Shown here: positions 56,037 to 64,000 of the stretch, piece after piece | Numbering within the stretch: position 1 is the first letter of the stretch | Layout of the letters: every line of letters starts with the position of its first letter | Assembly (NCBI GenBank): GCA_026984455.1 | Contig: JALSSC010000057.1 | Coordinates: 1-64,000 of the forward strand | DNA: 64,000 nucleotides | From: Chromatiaceae bacterium | GTDB lineage: Bacteria > Pseudomonadota > Gammaproteobacteria > Chromatiales > Chromatiaceae | Direction of reading: 5' to 3' | The notes under the pieces: generated by a model | What the model was told of the DNA's origin: nothing | Databases searched by the model: none | What the model saw: only the letters and a program-made list of their open reading frames with translations | Position numbers and translations under genes: made by a program

Positions 56037-56729
56037 TCAGATGGATTCCTTCAGCATCTCGGCCTTGATCCGGGCGATGGCGGCGGTGGGATTCAGGCCC
56101 TTGGGGCAGGCGTCCACGCAGTTCATGATGCTGTGACAACGGAACAGGCGGTAAGGCCCCTCCAGGGCCTCCAGACGCTCGGCGGTGGCCTGGTCGCGGC
56201 TGTCGGCGAGGAAACGCCAGGCCGCGAGCAGGGCCTGGGGCCCCCGGAAACGCTCGGGATTCCACCAGAAAGAGGGGCAGGCCGTGGAGCAACAGCCGCA
56301 CAGGATGCACTCGTAGAGCCCATCCAGGCGCGCGCGTTCCTCCGGGCTCTGACGGATCTCCTGCTCGGGCAGGGGATCGCGGTGTTCGAGATAGGGTTTC
56401 ACCTCCCGGTAGTGACGATAGAAGGTGCTCATGTCCACCACCAGGTCGCGGATCACCGGCCGCCCGGGCAGGGGGCGCACCTGCACCGGCTCGCGCAATT
56501 CCGCCATCGGGGTGATGCAGGCGAGACGGTTGCGGCCGTTGACGTTGACCCCGTCGGACCCACAGACCCCCTCGCCGCAGGAGTGGCGGAAGGCCAGGGT
56601 CTCGTCCCCGGCCTTCACCTCCAGGAGGGCGTCGCGCAGCATCATCCCCGGGCGGATCTCCACCGTGTAGGACTGCATCCGCGGCGCGGCGCCGCTCTCG
56701 GGGTCGTATCTGTAGATCTCCAGGCGCAT
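56037..56729 (-). CDS. sdhB: Succinate dehydrogenase iron-sulfur subunit
   Basis: 230 aa. 2Fe-2S ligands in HSCGEGVCGSDG and NRLAC; 4Fe-4S ligands in CILCGCCSTACP; 3Fe-4S ligands in CHSIMNCVDACPKG. It moves electrons from SdhA FAD to the membrane quinone site. Just downstream of sdhA (1-bp gap), so it is part of sdhCDAB. Confidence 0.96.
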   Translation of the reverse strand: MRLEIYRYDPESGAAPRMQSYTVEIRPGMMLRDALLEVKAGDETLAFRHSCGEGVCGSDGVNVNGRNRLACITPMAELREPVQVRPLPGRPVIRDLVVDMSTFYRHYREVKPYLEHRDPLPEQEIRQSPEERARLDGLYECILCGCCSTACPSFWWNPERFRGPQALLAAWRFLADSRDQATAERLEALEGPYRLFRCHSIMNCVDACPKGLNPTAAIARIKAEMLKESI

Positions 56730-56730
56730 C

Positions 56731-58494
56731 TCAATAGACCCTCTTCTTGGGCGGAAAGCTCTCCACCGTCAGGGGCCGGGTGCGCACCGGTTTGTAGTCC
56801 ACCCGCGCCCCCTCCAGGAAGAAGAGGCTGTGCTTCATCCAGTTGCGGTCGTCGCGCTCGGGGAAGTCCACCCGGGAATGGGCGCCGCGGCTCTCCTCGC
56901 GGGCGTGGGCGCAGGTCACCATGGCCAGGGCCAGATCGGCCAGGTTCTCCAGTTCCAGGGCCTCGATGCGGGCGGTGTTGAACACCCGGCTGTGGTCCTG
57001 GAGCCGCGCCTCGGCGATACGCGCACGCAGGGCCTCCAGGCGTTGCAGGCCCTCGGCCATCGTCGCCCGATCGCGGAACACCCCGCAATGGTCCTCCATG
57101 AGACGCTGCAATTCGTCGCGCAGGGCCTGTGGGGATTCGCCCTCCCCTTTCCGCTCCCAGCGCTCCAGGCGGGCCATGGCCCGTTCCACCGCGGCCTCTT
57201 CGGTGGGGCGGTGGTGGGGGTTCGCCTCCAGGAAGGCCAGGATGTCGCGGCCGGCGGCCCGCCCGAACACCAGGATGTCGAGCAGGGAGTTGCCGCCCAG
57301 GCGATTGGCCCCGTGCACCGAGACACAGGCACACTCGCCGGCGGCGTAGAGCCCGGGGACCACCTCCTCGGGACCGTGGCGGGCCGGGGCCACCACCCGT
57401 CCGAAGCGGTCGGTGGGGATGCCGCCCATGGCGTAGTGGGCGGTGGGGAACACCGGGATCGGGTCCCTGGCCGGGTCCAGGTGGAGGAAGGTGCGGCACA
57501 GATCGCGGATGCCGGGCAGGCGCTCGGCCACCACCCGCTCGCCCAGGTGGTCGAGACGCAGCAGCACGTGATCGCCGTCGGGGCCGCAACCGCGCCCCTC
57601 GCGCACCTCCACGGCGATGGCCCGGCTGACCACGTCGCGGCTGGCGAGGTCCTTGGCGTGGGGGGCGTAACGCGCCATCAGGCGCTCACCGTCCTTGTTC
57701 TCCAGATAGCCCCCTTCGCCGCGCGCCCCCTCGGTGATGAGCATCCCCTTGCCGGCGATGCCGGTGGGATGGAACTGGAAGAACTCCAGGTCCTGGATGG
57801 GGATGCCGGCGCGCAGGCACATGGCCATGCCATCGCCGGTGTTGATGTGGGCGTTGGTGGTGGTGCGGAACAACTGGCCGCAGCCGCCGGTGGCCACCAG
57901 GGTGGTGCGGGCCTCCACCAGCAGCGGCTCGCCGGTCTCGATGCAGAGCACCAGGGCGCCCAGGGCCACGCCCTCCTCATCGCGCAACAGGTCCACCGCC
58001 CAGTATTCGTCGAAGAAGTGGGTGCGGGCGCGCAGGTTCTGTTGATAGAGGGTGTGGAGAATGGCATGGCCGGTGCGGTCGGCGGCGGCGCAGGTGCGGG
58101 TGGCCTGTTCACCGCCGAAGTCGCGAGTCATGCCGCCGAAGGGGCGTTGATAGATGCGCCCGTCCGCGAAGCGCGAGAAGGGCACACCGTGATGCTCCAG
58201 TTCGTAGACCGTGGGGACGGCCTCGCGGCACATGAATTCGATGGCGTCCTGGTCGCCCAGATAGTCGCCCCCCTTGACGGTGTCGAACATGTGCCAGTGC
58301 CAGTCGTCGGGCAGCTTGTTACCCAGGGCGGCGTTGACCCCGCCCTGGGCGGCCACGGTATGGGAGCGGGTGGGGAAGACCTTGGACACCACCGCCACCC
58401 GGGCGCCACTGTCGGCCAGTTGCAGGGCGGCGTTGAGGCCGGCGCCCCCGGCGCCGATGATGAGGGTGTCGAAGCGGCGTCTGGGCAGGGCCAT
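56731..58494 (-). CDS. sdhA: Succinate dehydrogenase flavoprotein subunit
   Basis: 587 aa. FAD-binding start TLIIGAGGAGLNAALQLADSG; the covalent-FAD His region SHTVAAQGGVNAALG; the substrate site HPTGIAGKGMLITEGARGEGG (shortened). C-terminal arginine motif DDRNWMKHSLFF. It oxidises succinate to fumarate. Gene order sdhC-sdhD-sdhA-sdhB on the minus strand. Confidence 0.97.
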   Translation of the reverse strand: MALPRRRFDTLIIGAGGAGLNAALQLADSGARVAVVSKVFPTRSHTVAAQGGVNAALGNKLPDDWHWHMFDTVKGGDYLGDQDAIEFMCREAVPTVYELEHHGVPFSRFADGRIYQRPFGGMTRDFGGEQATRTCAAADRTGHAILHTLYQQNLRARTHFFDEYWAVDLLRDEEGVALGALVLCIETGEPLLVEARTTLVATGGCGQLFRTTTNAHINTGDGMAMCLRAGIPIQDLEFFQFHPTGIAGKGMLITEGARGEGGYLENKDGERLMARYAPHAKDLASRDVVSRAIAVEVREGRGCGPDGDHVLLRLDHLGERVVAERLPGIRDLCRTFLHLDPARDPIPVFPTAHYAMGGIPTDRFGRVVAPARHGPEEVVPGLYAAGECACVSVHGANRLGGNSLLDILVFGRAAGRDILAFLEANPHHRPTEEAAVERAMARLERWERKGEGESPQALRDELQRLMEDHCGVFRDRATMAEGLQRLEALRARIAEARLQDHSRVFNTARIEALELENLADLALAMVTCAHAREESRGAHSRVDFPERDDRNWMKHSLFFLEGARVDYKPVRTRPLTVESFPPKKRVY

Positions 58495-58509
58495 GTGCGG
58501 ATGCCTCGT

Positions 58510-58842
58510 TCAGATCCGGTAGAGGATGCCCAGCCCCCCCAGGGCACAGGCGATGAGGACAGCGGCCAAGCCACCGAGCAGGGCCAGGCGCGCCCCGGGA
58601 TGAGAGACATAGTCCATGAGGATGTCGCGTCCGCCCACCCAGGCATGCATACAGAGGGCGGCCAAGTACAGGATCAGCCCCAGGGTGATGGCGGGCCGGG
58701 CCACCCAGCCATGCCATGCCGGGTAATCCGCCGGGGGTGCCCACAGCAGGCGCCACAGCAGCACCGGTGTGAACAGAGCCAGCCAGAGGCCGCTGAGACG
58801 CTGCCAGGTCCAGGCGCGCAGGCCCGAGGCGAGGCGGGTCAC
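58510..58842 (-). CDS. sdhD: Succinate dehydrogenase membrane anchor D
   Basis: 110 aa with three helices. The AWTWQRLSGLWLALFTPVLLW start is typical, and HAWVGGRDILMDYVSHPG carries the haem-ligand His. GTG start at 58842 overlaps the sdhC stop (GTGA); 58845 is an alternative. Confidence 0.88.
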   Translation of the reverse strand: MTRLASGLRAWTWQRLSGLWLALFTPVLLWRLLWAPPADYPAWHGWVARPAITLGLILYLAALCMHAWVGGRDILMDYVSHPGARLALLGGLAAVLIACALGGLGILYRI

Positions 58843-59231
58843 CACAGCCTCCCGGCGGCCCAGAGGCCGCCCGCGAGCCCCGCCGCAAGGGCCGCCCAGG
58901 CGGTGAGGCGGGCCTGCGCCAGGGGCAGGCCCCAATGCAGATCCAAGAGCAGAAAGCGGATCCCCGCAAACAGGTGGTGGAACAGGCCCCACAGGAGCAG
59001 CATACCGAGCAGCCGCGCCGGCAGAGAAGACAGGATCGCCCGGGCCTCGGCGAAGCCCTCCGGACCGCTCAGGGACAGGCCCAGCAACCCCACCGCCAGA
59101 GGTAGGGCCAGGAGCAGGGCCGCCCCGGAGACGCGGTGGCCGATGGAGACCCACCCCGGCAGGGGCAGGCGGATGCGCAGCAGATCGAGGAAGACGGGAC
59201 GCTGGGAAACGAGGTGTGGGCGCGGTTCCAT
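58839..59231 (-). CDS. sdhC: Succinate dehydrogenase cytochrome b556 subunit
   Basis: 130 aa. It begins VSQRPVFLDLLRIRLPLPGWVSIGHRVSG after MEPRPHL, with the typical SPYL-like start and the SIGHRVSG signature. The haem His lies in GLFHHLFAGIRFLLLDL. First gene of sdhCDAB; its start is 62 bp left of recJ's stop. Confidence 0.93.
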   Translation of the reverse strand: MEPRPHLVSQRPVFLDLLRIRLPLPGWVSIGHRVSGAALLLALPLAVGLLGLSLSGPEGFAEARAILSSLPARLLGMLLLWGLFHHLFAGIRFLLLDLHWGLPLAQARLTAWAALAAGLAGGLWAAGRLW

Positions 59232-59289
59232 GGGTGCTGATTCGTTTTTCTTTGTGATGAGTATAGACCGTCGTGCGCAAGGCGTGTTG

Positions 59290-60993
59290 TCAGACTGCGG
59301 CCGCGGCCAGGTGCTCCAGGATCAGTTGCAAGCGTTCCTGGCCCTGCCAGAGATTCAGGTCCAGCCGGTACAGGGCGTCCACCCGGGCCCCCGGCGGCGC
59401 CGCCGTTTCCCAACGGAAGGCAACGGCCTCGAGCGGCCGCTCCCCACCCTCGGGGCGCAGCCAGAGCCGCAGATGACCGCCGTTGAGCGGGCGCCAGTTG
59501 TCCACCTCGAAGCGGCCTTCGAACAGGGGGGGCGGAAAGGCCTGTCCCCAGGGGCCGCCATAGCGCAGCAGGCCGGCCACCTCGGGCGTCAGATGGTCCG
59601 CCTCCAAAGGGCCATCGGTGATGAACTCGGGCCCCGCCGGGACGCCGCCCAGGCGGTCCTCCACGGTCGCGGCGAAGGCCTCCGCGAACACCTCCAGATC
59701 GGCCTCCCGCAGGCTCAGGCCGGCGGCCATGGCATGGCCGCCGAAACGCCCCATGAGACCGGGCCGGCGGGCATCCAGGTCGGCCAGGCAGTCGCGCAGA
59801 TGCAGGCCGGGCACCGAGCGCGCCGAGCCCTTGAGTCGCCCGTCCCCGGCGCGGGCGAAGACCACCGCCGGGCGGTGGTGGCGCTCCCGCACCCGCGCCG
59901 CGAGGATGCCGATCACCCCTTCGTGCCAGTCGGGATCGTAGAGGGTGATCCCCGCCCGGCGACCCTCCCCCTCGGGCAGGGCCGCGAGCAGGGCCTCGGC
60001 CTGGTCCTGCATCTCCGCCTCGATCCCCCGCCGTTCCCGGTTGAGTCCATCGAGGCGCCGCGCCGCCTCCAGGGCCCGGTCCGGATCGTCCGCCAACAGA
60101 CAGGCGATGCCCTGACCCATGTCCTCCAGGCGGCCGGCCGCGTTGAGCCGGGGACCGACGGCGAAGCCCAGATCGGCGGTGGTGATGCGCCCCGGGTCGC
60201 GCCCGGCCACCTCCAGCAGGGCCAGGATCCCCGCGCAGGCACGGCCCGCCCGGATCCGCCTGAGCCCCTGCTCCACGAGGATGCGGTTGTTGCGGTCCAG
60301 GGGCACCAGATCGGCCACGGTGCCCAGGGCCACCAGGTCCAGGAGTTCGGCCAACGCCGGCTGCGGGCCCGCCCCGTCCCGCAGGCGTGCCCGCAGGGCC
60401 AGGAGCAGGTAGAACATCACCCCCACCCCGGCGAGGTGCTTGGCCGGGAAGGGATCGCCCGGACGGTTCGGGTCCACCAAGGCGTCGGCCGCCGGCAGGG
60501 CCTCGCCCGGCAAGTGGTGGTCGGTCACCAGCACCCTCATGCCCAGGGCCTTGGCCCGGGCCACCCCCTCCACCGCGGCGATACCGTTGTCCACGGTGAC
60601 GATGAGATCCGGCCCGCGCGCGGCGGCGAGTTCCGCCAGCTCCGGCGACAGCCCGTAACCGTGGCGAAAACGGTCTGGCACCAGCCACTCCACGCGCTCC
60701 AGGCCGAACATCCGCAAGCCGCGCACCGCCAGGGCGGTGGCGGTGGCGCCGTCGGCGTCGTAGTCACCCAGGATCAGGACCTTCCATTGCCTGGCGAGGG
60801 CCTCTTCGAGCAGATCGAGGGCGGGGGCGAGATCCAGCAGCCCCTGCGGTCGCGCCAACCCCTTCAGGGAGAGGTCCAGGTCGGCCGCTTCGGTCACCCC
60901 CCGGGCGGCGTAGAGCCGGCGGAGCACGGGGTGGAGATGGGCGGGCAACAGGCCGGTGTCGGCCACCGAGCGGCGGGTGATCTTCGGAATCAT
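59290..60993 (-). CDS. recJ: Single-strand DNA exonuclease RecJ
   Basis: 567 aa. DHH-family motifs: ILGDYDADGATATA, VTVDNGI, the VTDHHLPGE motif and the C-terminal GGHAMAAGLSL DHHA1 motif. 5' to 3' exonuclease in recombination and mismatch repair. Start ATG 60993 (MIPKITRRSVADTG) rather than the longer upstream frame, which runs through repeat-like DNA. Confidence 0.95.
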   Translation of the reverse strand: MIPKITRRSVADTGLLPAHLHPVLRRLYAARGVTEAADLDLSLKGLARPQGLLDLAPALDLLEEALARQWKVLILGDYDADGATATALAVRGLRMFGLERVEWLVPDRFRHGYGLSPELAELAAARGPDLIVTVDNGIAAVEGVARAKALGMRVLVTDHHLPGEALPAADALVDPNRPGDPFPAKHLAGVGVMFYLLLALRARLRDGAGPQPALAELLDLVALGTVADLVPLDRNNRILVEQGLRRIRAGRACAGILALLEVAGRDPGRITTADLGFAVGPRLNAAGRLEDMGQGIACLLADDPDRALEAARRLDGLNRERRGIEAEMQDQAEALLAALPEGEGRRAGITLYDPDWHEGVIGILAARVRERHHRPAVVFARAGDGRLKGSARSVPGLHLRDCLADLDARRPGLMGRFGGHAMAAGLSLREADLEVFAEAFAATVEDRLGGVPAGPEFITDGPLEADHLTPEVAGLLRYGGPWGQAFPPPLFEGRFEVDNWRPLNGGHLRLWLRPEGGERPLEAVAFRWETAAPPGARVDALYRLDLNLWQGQERLQLILEHLAAAAV

Positions 60994-61237
60994 GAGTACG
61001 CAGGATACGCCAGTTTGAAGGAGACCAGAAAGGAACACGAGAAAAAAGGCCGGGAAACACCCGAGCAGGATACCGACAACGTCCCTCCTTCCACTTTTTT
61101 CAAACACGGAACCGGGAAAGAGGCCGTAGTAGCCGACCACCTGTCGCGGTGCATCAGGAGGCGAGGCGACAAATACCCGGTTGACCCGCCGTTTTGTGTC
61201 CTGGCTCAAGACAAGGGAGGGACTGCTTGGCAAAGTG

Positions 61238-61330
61238 ATACCCGTCCCACGTGAATATTCCGTTTTTCGAGGGTGTTCCTCGTGCCTCTGGGCAAGGCGC
61301 GAGGGCGTTGAGCAGGGTCACGTCCGCCTC
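61238..61330 (+). repeat. Palindromic element, copy G, right-truncated
   Basis: GATACCCGTCCCACGTGAAT (61238) leads into CGTTTTTCGAGGGTGTTCC and CTCTGGGCAAGGCGCGAGGG modules. No right end; the IS66-like fragment follows, so an insertion may have cut it. Confidence 0.55.
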
Positions 61331-61334
61331 CTCG

Positions 61335-61505
61335 TTGTGGTCTGGGTTCACCGGCTGCCCGCCGAGCGCCTCCGGCTTCGTTCCTGTCACAATGGCCCCG
61401 GTCGATGATGGCTTGGTACTGGCCCTGCCCAACGGTCTGGAGATCCGCAGCGTCGAGGCGAACAACCTCGGCCTGGTGCGCGATCTGCTGGGGATGCTGT
61501 CATGA
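61335..61505 (+). pseudogene. IS66-type TnpA C-terminal remnant
   Basis: The last 40 codons read SGFVPVTMAPVDDGLVLALP and NGLEIRSVEANNLGLVRDLL, the pattern of IS66 accessory protein C-termini. The stop overlaps an ATG (ATGA at 61502), as tnpA-tnpB normally do, but the tnpB frame ends after 11 codons. No N-terminal HTH part is found. Confidence 0.4.
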
Positions 61506-61597
61506 ACTACCGACCGCGTCCGCATCATCAGGGGTGAGCCCGCGAACCGAACCGATGGGCCGTTCGCTGCCGGGCCCACGTTGCATTCGCAAACACG

Positions 61598-61614
61598 AGT
61601 CATTATCATTCGCT
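61598..61614. promoter_or_regulatory. Fur-box-like site
   Basis: GAGTCATTATCATTCGC; its complement GAATGATAATGAC matches much of the Fur consensus core (ATGATAAT). It lies 48 bp before the iron-uptake operon start at 61662. Confidence 0.55.
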
Positions 61615-61661
61615 ATACGTTCAACATCCAGTCACAAACGATATTCGTAAGAGGTCCCGGT

Positions 61662-62117
61662 ATGCGACACCCCTCCCTTCATCTCCGAGGCGCCTTCCTC
61701 CTCCTGCTCCTGACGGCCCTGGCCCCCGCCTGGGCCGGCGCCGATACCTGGACCCCGCTGGCCGCGACGATCGGCAGCGAGCTGACCCATGGCCTGGACC
61801 TCTACCGCCAGGGCCAGGCCAAGGCCGCCCGCGGCACCGTCACCCGGGCCTATTTCGGTCTATTCGAGGACCGCAGGATGGAGGCCGCCATGCGCACGGA
61901 ACTGGGCGCCCGCTACACCTACAAGGTGGAGAAACGCTTCTCGGCCCTGCGCCGGGCCATCAAGGCCGGGGTGCCGGTGGCGGAACTGGAGGCACAGATC
62001 CGGGAACTCACGGAGATCCTGAAGCGGGACGCCGGGCGCCTGGACGCGGCCGGGGTCCCGGCGCGGGTCTTCGACGCCCAGACCCCCACCGCCCGCCGCT
62101 CACCTGCCCGGTCCTGA
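61662..62117 (+). CDS. Periplasmic iron-uptake accessory protein (FTR1 N-domain-like)
   Basis: 151 aa. A signal peptide (1-27, ending AWA) is followed by a helical domain with AYFGLFEDRRMEAAMRTELG. That segment resembles LYFDTFEGRGMEEAIGL in the N-terminal periplasmic domain of the FTR1 permease encoded 13 nt downstream, so it looks like a free-standing paralogue of that domain. It probably presents iron to the permease. Function inferred from context; start ATG 61662. Confidence 0.65.
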   Translation: MRHPSLHLRGAFLLLLLTALAPAWAGADTWTPLAATIGSELTHGLDLYRQGQAKAARGTVTRAYFGLFEDRRMEAAMRTELGARYTYKVEKRFSALRRAIKAGVPVAELEAQIRELTEILKRDAGRLDAAGVPARVFDAQTPTARRSPARS

Positions 62118-62130
62118 AGGAGGCGCCCCC

Positions 62131-63342
62131 ATGCAACCCTCGACGCACACCCCTTGGACCCTCCGCCTCTGCTTCACCCTGGCCTGCGCCTGGATCCTGG
62201 CCCTCCCGGCCCATGCCGACAGCCCGGACCTCCAGGCCGTATGGCGCGACCTCGCCGCCGGCGGGGACGCCGCCCTGGAGGCCTATCGCCCCGCCACCGG
62301 GGCGGATACCGCGGAGCGCTTCTCGGATCTCTACTTCGATACCTTCGAGGGCCGCGGCATGGAGGAGGCCATCGGCCTGCGCGACCCCCATCTCAAGGGC
62401 CGCCTGGAGGCCGGCTTCAGCCAAGTGATCGGCCTGGCCTCCCAGGGCCGGCCACAGCCCCAGGTGGCGACCGCCTGGGCGGCGCTGCGCCAGGCCCTGG
62501 CCCGCGCCGCCTCCGCTCAATCCGGGCCGGGCGGCTTCTGGGCGGTCTTCCTGCAGGCCTTCCTCATCCTGATACGGGAGGGGTTCGAGGCGATGCTGGT
62601 GATCGCCGCCCTGGCCACCTACCTGCGTCGTCAGGGGGCTACGGACAAGCTCCCGGTGATCTATCAGGGCGTCGGCTGGGCCCTGGCGGCCAGCCTGGTC
62701 ACGGCCTGGGCCTTGACCTCCGCCCTGGAGGCGTCGGGCATGGCCCGTGAGGCCCTGGAGGGGGCCACCCTGTTGATCGCCGCCGGAGTGCTCTTCTACG
62801 TGAGCTATTGGCTCATCTCCAAGAGCGAGGCCGCCCGCTGGCAGGCCTGGGTACGGGGACGGATCGACCAGGCCCTGTCCCGGGGGAGCCTGTTCGCCCT
62901 GGGAGCGGCGGCCTTCCTCGCCGTCTACCGGGAAGGGGCGGAGACGGTGCTCTTCTACCAGGCCCTGGCGGGCCAGGCCGAGGGGCAGGGGACCGCCCTG
63001 GCCCTTGGGCTGGCCACGGCCGGGGCGGCCCTGGCGGGGATCTATTGGATTATGCGCCGCGCCACCCTGCGCCTGCCCCTGGGGTGGTTCCTCGGGGTCA
63101 CCGCCGGCCTGCTCTACTACCTGGCCCTGTCCTTCGCCGGCAACGGCGTGGCCGAACTCCAGGTCGCCGGCTGGCTGCCTGTCACCCCGCTGGACGGCCT
63201 GCCCAGTGTCCCCTGGCTGGGGATCCATCCCACCCTGGAGACCCTGAGCGCCCAGTTCGCCCTGCTCCTGCCCCTGCCCCTGGCCCTGATCTGGTGGACC
63301 CGCCAGCGACGCCGCGCCCTGCCCAGTGGAGGTGCCGCATGA
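62131..63342 (+). CDS. FTR1-family iron permease
   Basis: 403 aa. A signal peptide (1-29) and helical periplasmic domain (30-130) precede about seven membrane helices. The two hallmark motifs are REGFEAML (about 149-156) and REGAETVLF (about 270-278). These glutamates move ferric/ferrous iron in FTR1 proteins. Overlaps the next gene by 4 bp. Upstream: Fur-like site; downstream: polyferredoxin, a layout like ftrCD in proteobacterial iron-uptake systems. Confidence 0.9.
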   Translation: MQPSTHTPWTLRLCFTLACAWILALPAHADSPDLQAVWRDLAAGGDAALEAYRPATGADTAERFSDLYFDTFEGRGMEEAIGLRDPHLKGRLEAGFSQVIGLASQGRPQPQVATAWAALRQALARAASAQSGPGGFWAVFLQAFLILIREGFEAMLVIAALATYLRRQGATDKLPVIYQGVGWALAASLVTAWALTSALEASGMAREALEGATLLIAAGVLFYVSYWLISKSEAARWQAWVRGRIDQALSRGSLFALGAAAFLAVYREGAETVLFYQALAGQAEGQGTALALGLATAGAALAGIYWIMRRATLRLPLGWFLGVTAGLLYYLALSFAGNGVAELQVAGWLPVTPLDGLPSVPWLGIHPTLETLSAQFALLLPLPLALIWWTRQRRRALPSGGAA

Positions 63343-64000
63343 ACGCGGAGGCCGCTCCCGTGGACCGCCTGAACGCCATCCCGGTGCGGGTGGAGGCGCC
63401 CGCTCCCCGCCCTATCCGCCGCATCGAGGCCTTCTTCGTGCGCCACCGCGAACACCTGATGTGGGTCCATGGGGCCATGTTCCTCGGCTTCCTGGCCTTG
63501 ATCTTCCTGCCCCTGGCCCTGCCCGAACCGGCCGAGGACGCCACCGCCCTGACCGACTTCACCCGCCTCGCCAACTTCATCCTCTGGGGCCTCTGGTTCC
63601 CCCTCGTGTTCCTCTCGGTGATCTTCACCGGCCGCAGTTGGTGCGGCCTGCTCTGCCCCATGGGGGCGGCCTCCGAGTGGGCCAACCGCAAGGGCCTGCA
63701 ACGGGCGATCCCCGCCTGGGTGCGCTGGGAGGGGACGCCCATCCTCAGCTTCGCCTTCATCACCCTCCTCGGCCAGACGGTGGGGGTGCGCGACCACCCC
63801 GAGGCGGTGGCCGAGGTCTTCGGCGGCACCCTGGCGGCGGCCATCCTCCTGGGCTGGATCTACGGGCGCAACAAACGCGCCTGGTGTCGCCACATGTGCC
63901 CCATCGGCCTGCTCCTGGGGGTCTTCTCGCGCCTGGGGGCGGTCCAGTTCGTCCCCAAGCGGCCGCGCCCCGGCGGTGAACGCTATACCGAGAAGACGGT
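63339..64000 (+). CDS. 4Fe-4S polyferredoxin-type membrane protein (partial, FtrD-like)
   Basis: 220 codons seen; the gene runs off the window. Membrane helices are interspersed with cysteine motifs WCGLLCPMGAASEW and WCRHMCPIGLLLGVF, as in NapH/FtrD-like proteins that carry electrons across the inner membrane. It overlaps the FTR1 stop (ATGA). It probably provides electrons or redox coupling for iron import. The Fe-S cluster part lies beyond the edge. Confidence 0.85.
   Translation, partial: MNAEAAPVDRLNAIPVRVEAPAPRPIRRIEAFFVRHREHLMWVHGAMFLGFLALIFLPLALPEPAEDATALTDFTRLANFILWGLWFPLVFLSVIFTGRSWCGLLCPMGAASEWANRKGLQRAIPAWVRWEGTPILSFAFITLLGQTVGVRDHPEAVAEVFGGTLAAAILLGWIYGRNKRAWCRHMCPIGLLLGVFSRLGAVQFVPKRPRPGGERYTEKT

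Larger units (their letters stand above)
60994..61661. other. Intergenic island with a repeat fragment and IS66 remnant
   Basis: Holds a low-similarity repeat at 61085-61127 (minus-strand match to 33436 and 40194), the truncated palindromic element G (61238 onward), an IS66-like fragment ending at 61505 and the Fur-like site at 61598-61614. Nothing else coding. Confidence 0.6.

Noticed and set aside
56830-61254. Very long open frame (about 1470 codons) on the plus strand
   Set aside because: It runs antisense across sdhBADC and recJ, which have clear families. Low-complexity His/Gly/Gln composition shows a GC-rich shadow frame.
61502-61540. Possible tnpB start
   Set aside because: Frame ends after eleven codons and lacks the TnpB motif.

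Overview
The window is about 64 kb of GC-rich DNA (only the intergenic islands are less so), densely coded on both strands. Gene content points to a sulfur-oxidising gammaproteobacterium of the Chromatiales/Ectothiorhodospiraceae type. The signs are a SoxY-SoxZ carrier pair, a proteobacterial cytochrome bc1 operon beside sspA-sspB, a cinA-thpR-recA-recX-alaS run, SdhE/YgfX beside succinate dehydrogenase, and a flagellar-type chemotaxis block. I infer the lineage from gene content and order only; there is no rRNA in the window.

Layout. 859-5176 (+): chemotaxis operon of a ParA ATPase, a STAS protein, a CheZ-like DxxxQ protein, CheR, CheD and CheB. 5245-9027 (-): sspB, sspA and petABC read leftwards. 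9585-13831 (-): RND pump and its adaptor. 14121-15521 (+): beta-CASP ribonuclease-like hydrolase. 16008-19740 (+): outer-membrane factor, EmrA/AaeA-type adaptor and DUF2955 membrane protein. 20176-24746 (-): four-gene operon of a coiled-coil protein, a cytoplasm-to-periplasm OmpA-domain protein, a Rab-like small GTPase and an HD-GYP protein. 25125-28980: tRNA-Thr(CGU), msbA, and a divergent deacetylase plus glycosyltransferase. 29041-32757 (-): PilZ-DUF1631-GGDEF-EAL protein. 33815-38603 (-): argD-argF-SH3 protein, and mtnA-pgl. 39037-41487 (+): tail-anchored response regulator, MerR, and a MerC-bufferin fusion. 41495-49063 (-): grxD, an N-acetylglutaminylglutamine amidotransferase, alaS, recX, recA, thpR and cinA. 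49206-55295: cupin, RDD protein, lptG (-), pepA, holC and soxYZ. 55359-60993 (-): ygfX, sdhE, sdhBADC and recJ. 61662 to the end (+): an FTR1 iron-uptake operon with a Fur-box-like site, cut by the window edge.

The intergenic islands are not empty. They carry a family of roughly 120-210 bp modular palindromic elements whose ends resemble TATACCCGTCGCACGTGAAT. A 36-nt copy consists of the two ends alone, and one copy encloses a HTH reading frame. There is also a near-identical pair of 163-bp folded MITE-like elements, a decayed partial copy of the glycosyltransferase gene, and an IS66 remnant.

Four things deserve most attention: the small GTPase / OmpA-bridge / coiled-coil / HD-GYP operon, which looks like a GTPase-controlled trans-envelope module; the MerC-bufferin fusion behind a MerR-type promoter; the palindromic element family; and the tail-anchored response regulator.
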